Both the position numbers and the translations under genes were made by a program. Shown here in pieces: positions 36,471 through 39,760 of a DNA stretch of 39,760 bases. Origin of the DNA: Myxococcus sp. CA023 (GTDB lineage: Bacteria > Myxococcota > Myxococcia > Myxococcales > Myxococcaceae); the NCBI RefSeq assembly GCF_010998615.1, contig NZ_JAAEAH010000085.1:1-39760 (forward strand), in the 5' to 3' direction. The notes beneath the pieces are model-generated. The model saw only the letters and a program-made list of their open reading frames with translations, was not told the origin of the DNA and searched no databases. Every line of letters starts with the position of its first letter. Positions within the stretch are counted from its first letter, which is position 1.

Positions 36471-36551
36471 CCGCCGCGGTGATTGCCCCCCGCGGCATGG
36501 GGCCACTCCAGCCACGTCCGGCACACGGGCTGCACTCAGTCCGCCGGACCC

Positions 36552-37169
36552 ATGCCTCGAACGTACACAGCACAAGCGGGCGACTGCGTCTCCAGCATTG
36601 CCCACGCGCACAACCTGAGTCCTCAGCGCGTCTGGGAAGCGCCGGAGAACGAGGCCCTGCGAAGGGAACGGACGAGCCCGCATGTGCTCAAGCCCGGCGA
36701 CACGGTGACGCTCCCGGACAAGGAAATCCGGCAGGTCCCCTGCGCGACGGGAAGGACGCACACGTTCAGGCTCAAGGGCATCCCGGAACGCTTCCGCCTG
36801 CGACTGCATGAGGACGGTGCGCCTCGGACGAAGGTGCCCTACCGGCTCGTCATCGGGGACGTCACCCACGAAGGAGAGACGAACGAGCAGGGCCTCATCG
36901 AGTGCGGGATTCCTCCCGGTGCCCGGGAGGCGACGCTGGAGGTCGGCGGCGAGGAGTACACGCTGTCCCTGGGGACGCTCCAGCCCGTGTCCACGGAGGA
37001 GGGGCTGCGAGCGCGCTTGGTGAACCTGGGCTTCCTCGAGGACGAGGCCAGCGAGGAGGACGCGCTCTCCGAGGCGGTCGCGCGCTTCCAGGCCGAATAC
37101 GGGCTGATGCCCTCCGGCACGGTGGATGAGCGGACCCGCCACAAGCTGCGGGAGGCTCACGGTGCCTGA
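36552..37169 (+). CDS. LysM plus peptidoglycan-binding (PG_binding_1) protein
   Basis: A 205-residue protein with no signal peptide. A LysM domain occupies about 1-60 (YTAQAGDCVSSIAHAHNLS; VLKPGDTVTLP). An unrecognised beta-rich central domain follows at about 70-145, and a PG_binding_1-like helical domain at about 150-205 (LRARLVNLGFL; AVARFQAEYGLMPSGTVDERTRHKL). Proteins of this layout often occur beside VgrG, PAAR and effectors of contractile injection systems; here that is inference, as neither is in the window. The stop overlaps the GTG start of the next gene by 8 bp, so the two are coupled. Start at 36552 chosen because LysM begins directly after it. Confidence 0.8.
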   Translation: MPRTYTAQAGDCVSSIAHAHNLSPQRVWEAPENEALRRERTSPHVLKPGDTVTLPDKEIRQVPCATGRTHTFRLKGIPERFRLRLHEDGAPRTKVPYRLVIGDVTHEGETNEQGLIECGIPPGAREATLEVGGEEYTLSLGTLQPVSTEEGLRARLVNLGFLEDEASEEDALSEAVARFQAEYGLMPSGTVDERTRHKLREAHGA

Positions 37170-39760
37170 GACCACGACACCTCCTCCAGTGCCCAAGAAC
37201 CGCCGACTTGGCCACGTCGCACGCGGCGGTGAAATCAACACCCTCAACATCCGGTTTCCCGGCCGCTACTACGCGTTCGTCACGGAGCGGGAAGGCGCGG
37301 ACGACGACCCGCTCTACCTGCGGCTGGAGTGCGTCGAGTGCGACTGGATGGACCGGGTCTGGAACGAACTGGAGAAGCAGTTCGACCCGGGCGACTTCCT
37401 CCGCTTCTTCAATGCCGTCATCAACGGCCGGCGCTTCGAGGACTTCTACGATGCGCTGACGCTGGAGCAACTCAACCTCTTCTACGTCGTCTATTACTGG
37501 TTCCTGCGGCGAGTCATCGACGGCGGCAATGATTCCGCCCCGGTGTCCGTCTTCGAGTTCGAGCTCGCGCCCGGGGACCCGCTGCGTGATGACCTCTACG
37601 AGACGGACTGGTTCCACCTGGAGCTGCAGGCGGCGCCGGGCAGCACCCGCCCGGACGGGCTCTTCGTGCGGGCGGGCAGCGTGCGTCGCGCGGGAGTGCA
37701 CACGGTGCGGGGCTTCACCCCGGACACGGACTCGCCGCCCGCGGAGCGCTGGCTGCGGAGCTTCCTGCGGGTGGAGGATCGCTCGGATGGCGGGCTGACG
37801 CAGGGCGCCCTCAAGGCACTCCACTTCCCGTTGCCCGCGCCGCCACCACCACCGCCTCCGTCTCGTCCAGGAGGCCCTGGCGGCTCCGGAGGCTCGGGAC
37901 CGATTCCCGAGCCGCCCGTGAAGAACCCCTTCGCCATTCCTTCCGCGCCCCTCCCCATCCCGGTGACGGCCCGGGTCGCCACCCCGGCGCTGGCCCGGTG
38001 GATGCGCGCCGCGGCCCGCCAGCTCACCCAACAGGTGCGCGCCTTCACCGAGGAGGTCGCGGACTTCTTCGATGACTGGATGCCGCCTCCCGGAGGGCCC
38101 GTGCTCGCATTCGCCGGAGCAGCCGGCCCTACGCTGAGTTCACGAACGGTGCCCAAGGAAAGGTCGCGGCCAGGTGCCCCACCGCCCACCGCTCATGCAT
38201 ACGTAGGTGATGGCGCGCCCAATCCGATGGATGCGTCCGACCCGAACCGATTGTTCGCCCCCTTCGTGGGGCTCTTCAACGTGGGCCAGGGCGCGTGCTC
38301 GGTGCTGTACGACAACCAGGGGCGCGCCATCGTCTATTACGACTTCGGCAGCCCGGCCAACGGCCAGCAGGGGACCTTCCCCATCATTCCGCAGGGGCAC
38401 TGTGTGGGCCCCTGCATGTGCAACGGCCCGCTCATCATCCTGTCCCACTGGGACATGGACCACTGTGATTTGGGGCGCTACTACCCGGAGTCCTTTCGCT
38501 GCCGGTGGCTCGCGCCGCAGCAGCACATGGGCACCGTCGTGTGCCGCGACACGGTCGCGCGCGTCGTCCACGACGGTGGCGAGTTCTACATCTGGGCGGC
38601 ATCGGGGCGGCCTGGAACAGCCGCGAGTCCGCGCGGCACGCCGAGTTCCTGGAACCGCCCAGGTGGCAGTCACATGCGGTTTCCCTGGGGCTTCGTCGAA
38701 CGCAACTACCGTGAAGGCGCGCAGAACCCGCTCGCCAGTGGCTCGGACCCGCGCAACAACTCCGGGCTGGCGCTTTATGTCTGCGTGCGCGACGCGGCCG
38801 GTGCGGCGGCTGTCGCCGCGGGCCCCGTGGCCACCGACGCCAACAACCTGGGGGGCAATGGGCGAGGTCTGGTCACCATCGGCGGAGGCGCCCCTCCGGG
38901 ATGGGTGGCGGCCGCGTTCGCGGGGCCCAACCTTCCTGGCATTGGAGGCGGCCTGGCCGCATTTCTCGCGGCGATGGGTCCGGCCGGTGGCAACCCCAAT
39001 CCCGCGGCGGTCCTCGCCCGGCGACAGTCGGCCGCGGCCACCGCGGCGGTGGGAGCGGGTGGTCCAGGCGCCGGTCTCACCGCGAGACAGCGGCTGGTCA
39101 TCGCGACGCTGGCCGTGGCGCACCCCGCGCTCGCTGCCGCCACGGCGGTGGCGCTCGGCCGGGCCGCTGAAGTCGCCGCGGACGCCGCGGTGGTCGCGGG
39201 CGGAGCCTTGCCCCAGATGGCGGCGGCGGCGGGCGCGGCCGTCATCGTGGCGAGCGGCGCGCCGGGCACGGCGGTCGCCACCTTCACGGCCATGGGAACA
39301 GCGGCGGCGGGCGGCGCGCCGTTGATGCCCGGGAGCGCCGAAGCCCTGGCGTTGGCCCATGTGCAAGGAGCCATCGTCGGTGCACCTGCCGTCTTCCCCG
39401 TCACGACGGCGGCGAATACGGCGGCCGGCGTCGTGCTGCAGGGCGCCGAGGCGGTGCGAGCCGCGGTGGAGGCCTTGGTACGCACCCATGCCCCCGCGCC
39501 GCTCCCCGGCCTGTCGCTGGAAGGCGCGGTGGCCCGCGCCGCTGGCGTCAGCAACCCGGCCGCGGTCTGCAAGGCCCTCGCGCCCCCGCTGCCACCGACG
39601 CTCCAGGGAGAGGCGCCCTTCCACGCCAACGAGCGGTTCGTGCTCCTCACGGGCGACGTCAACTACCAATACATCCCCGCGCAGCGGCGCCCCTTCGCCG
39701 CACCCGGCGGCGGAGCTCCCGGAGGCGCGGTGGCGCTGCCCTACGCCCCCACGGCCCACC
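37162..39760 (+). CDS. Large protein with ComEC-like MBL fold interrupted by an Ala-rich insertion (partial)
   Basis: No stop appears before the window ends, so it is 866+ residues, 3' truncated by the window. Start GTG 37162 has GGGAGG six bases before it and overlaps the LysM gene. An unrecognised domain occupies about 1-215, rich in aromatic residues (for example FLRFFNAVINGRRFEDFYDAL). A Pro/Gly linker (about 218-250) and an intermediate region to about 365 follow. A metallo-beta-lactamase fold begins with FNVGQGACSVLYD (about 372-384), then SHWDMDH (His429, Asp431, Asp433, His434), NNSGLALYV at about 531, and LLTGDVNYQYIP near 826. Between the last two lie about 290 Ala/Gly/Val-rich residues. 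Function unknown; a secreted hydrolase or nuclease effector is possible. Confidence 0.78.
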   Translation, partial: MPETTTPPPVPKNRRLGHVARGGEINTLNIRFPGRYYAFVTEREGADDDPLYLRLECVECDWMDRVWNELEKQFDPGDFLRFFNAVINGRRFEDFYDALTLEQLNLFYVVYYWFLRRVIDGGNDSAPVSVFEFELAPGDPLRDDLYETDWFHLELQAAPGSTRPDGLFVRAGSVRRAGVHTVRGFTPDTDSPPAERWLRSFLRVEDRSDGGLTQGALKALHFPLPAPPPPPPPSRPGGPGGSGGSGPIPEPPVKNPFAIPSAPLPIPVTARVATPALARWMRAAARQLTQQVRAFTEEVADFFDDWMPPPGGPVLAFAGAAGPTLSSRTVPKERSRPGAPPPTAHAYVGDGAPNPMDASDPNRLFAPFVGLFNVGQGACSVLYDNQGRAIVYYDFGSPANGQQGTFPIIPQGHCVGPCMCNGPLIILSHWDMDHCDLGRYYPESFRCRWLAPQQHMGTVVCRDTVARVVHDGGEFYIWAASGRPGTAASPRGTPSSWNRPGGSHMRFPWGFVERNYREGAQNPLASGSDPRNNSGLALYVCVRDAAGAAAVAAGPVATDANNLGGNGRGLVTIGGGAPPGWVAAAFAGPNLPGIGGGLAAFLAAMGPAGGNPNPAAVLARRQSAAATAAVGAGGPGAGLTARQRLVIATLAVAHPALAAATAVALGRAAEVAADAAVVAGGALPQMAAAAGAAVIVASGAPGTAVATFTAMGTAAAGGAPLMPGSAEALALAHVQGAIVGAPAVFPVTTAANTAAGVVLQGAEAVRAAVEALVRTHAPAPLPGLSLEGAVARAAGVSNPAAVCKALAPPLPPTLQGEAPFHANERFVLLTGDVNYQYIPAQRRPFAAPGGGAPGGAVALPYAPTAH

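Noticed and set aside
37914..38100. Pro/Gly-rich linker of the MBL protein as a frameshift site separating two genes
   Set aside because: The frame reads through continuously without stops from the GTG at 37162 to the window end, so a single protein is the simpler reading.
38140..39759. A 539-codon minus-strand frame at the right end
   Set aside because: The opposite strand encodes the MBL motifs with a proper start and a coupled upstream gene; the minus frame is Arg/Gly repetitive with no recognisable motif.

Overview
The window is very GC-rich, with strong G/C bias at third codon positions, densely packed genes and short intergenic gaps. Together with an AgmX/PglI-type C-terminal domain, many lipoproteins with low-complexity Pro/Ala linkers, an NtrC-type sigma-54 activator and orphan histidine kinase and chemoreceptor genes, this points to a myxobacterium, most likely Myxococcaceae (Myxococcus or Corallococcus). 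That assignment is inferred from style and gene content, not from a database match. No rRNA, tRNA, CRISPR array, IS element or prophage integrase was seen. Almost all of the window reads as ordinary chromosomal backbone; the last 3.2 kb looks accessory.

Layout. 0.2-4.3 kb: a patatin-like lipoprotein, an AgmX/PglI-domain membrane protein, a GNAT acetyltransferase and the tRNA hydroxylase MiaE, all on +. 4.3-8.1 kb: an SLC13-type permease (-) divergent from GTP-dependent PEP carboxykinase (+). Their shared upstream region carries two copies of a GACCGGTC-centred palindrome 54 bp apart, and a strong terminator follows pckG. 8.3-10.5 kb: a TPR/coiled-coil envelope protein overlapping a periplasmic-binding-protein-like lipoprotein. 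10.5-15.0 kb (-): biotin operon bioB-bioF-bioD, then a 92-codon-class unknown gene and a class I/II aminotransferase. A BirA-box-like inverted repeat lies 52 bp upstream of bioB. 15.1-17.7 kb: a GlsB/YeaQ membrane protein (-), RadA (+) and a RibD/DHFR-fold reductase (-).

18.0-25.8 kb is a signalling stretch: an orphan HAMP histidine kinase (+), a polytopic chemoreceptor (-, overlapping the kinase tail-to-tail), a heme-oxygenase-like diiron oxidase (-), a Nudix hydrolase (-) and an NtrC-family response regulator (+). The regulator is followed by a consensus -24/-12 sigma-54 promoter and a secreted coiled-coil protein. 25.8-27.5 kb: a lipoprotein (-) divergent from a probable outer-membrane beta-barrel (+). 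27.5-33.3 kb: a small TPR protein (-), then rsfS-rlmH (ribosome), an RtcB-type RNA ligase, a second GNAT protein, gpmI and comF, all on +. 33.7-36.4 kb: an M1 aminopeptidase with a variant substrate motif, followed by a long hairpin.

36.5-39.8 kb: a LysM/peptidoglycan-binding protein translationally coupled to a large protein that runs off the window end. This large protein has an unrecognised N-terminal domain and a ComEC-like metallo-beta-lactamase fold. The fold appears to be interrupted by about 290 residues of Ala/Gly/Val-rich sequence. This pair is the best candidate for an undescribed system, possibly a secreted effector and its delivery or wall-binding partner.
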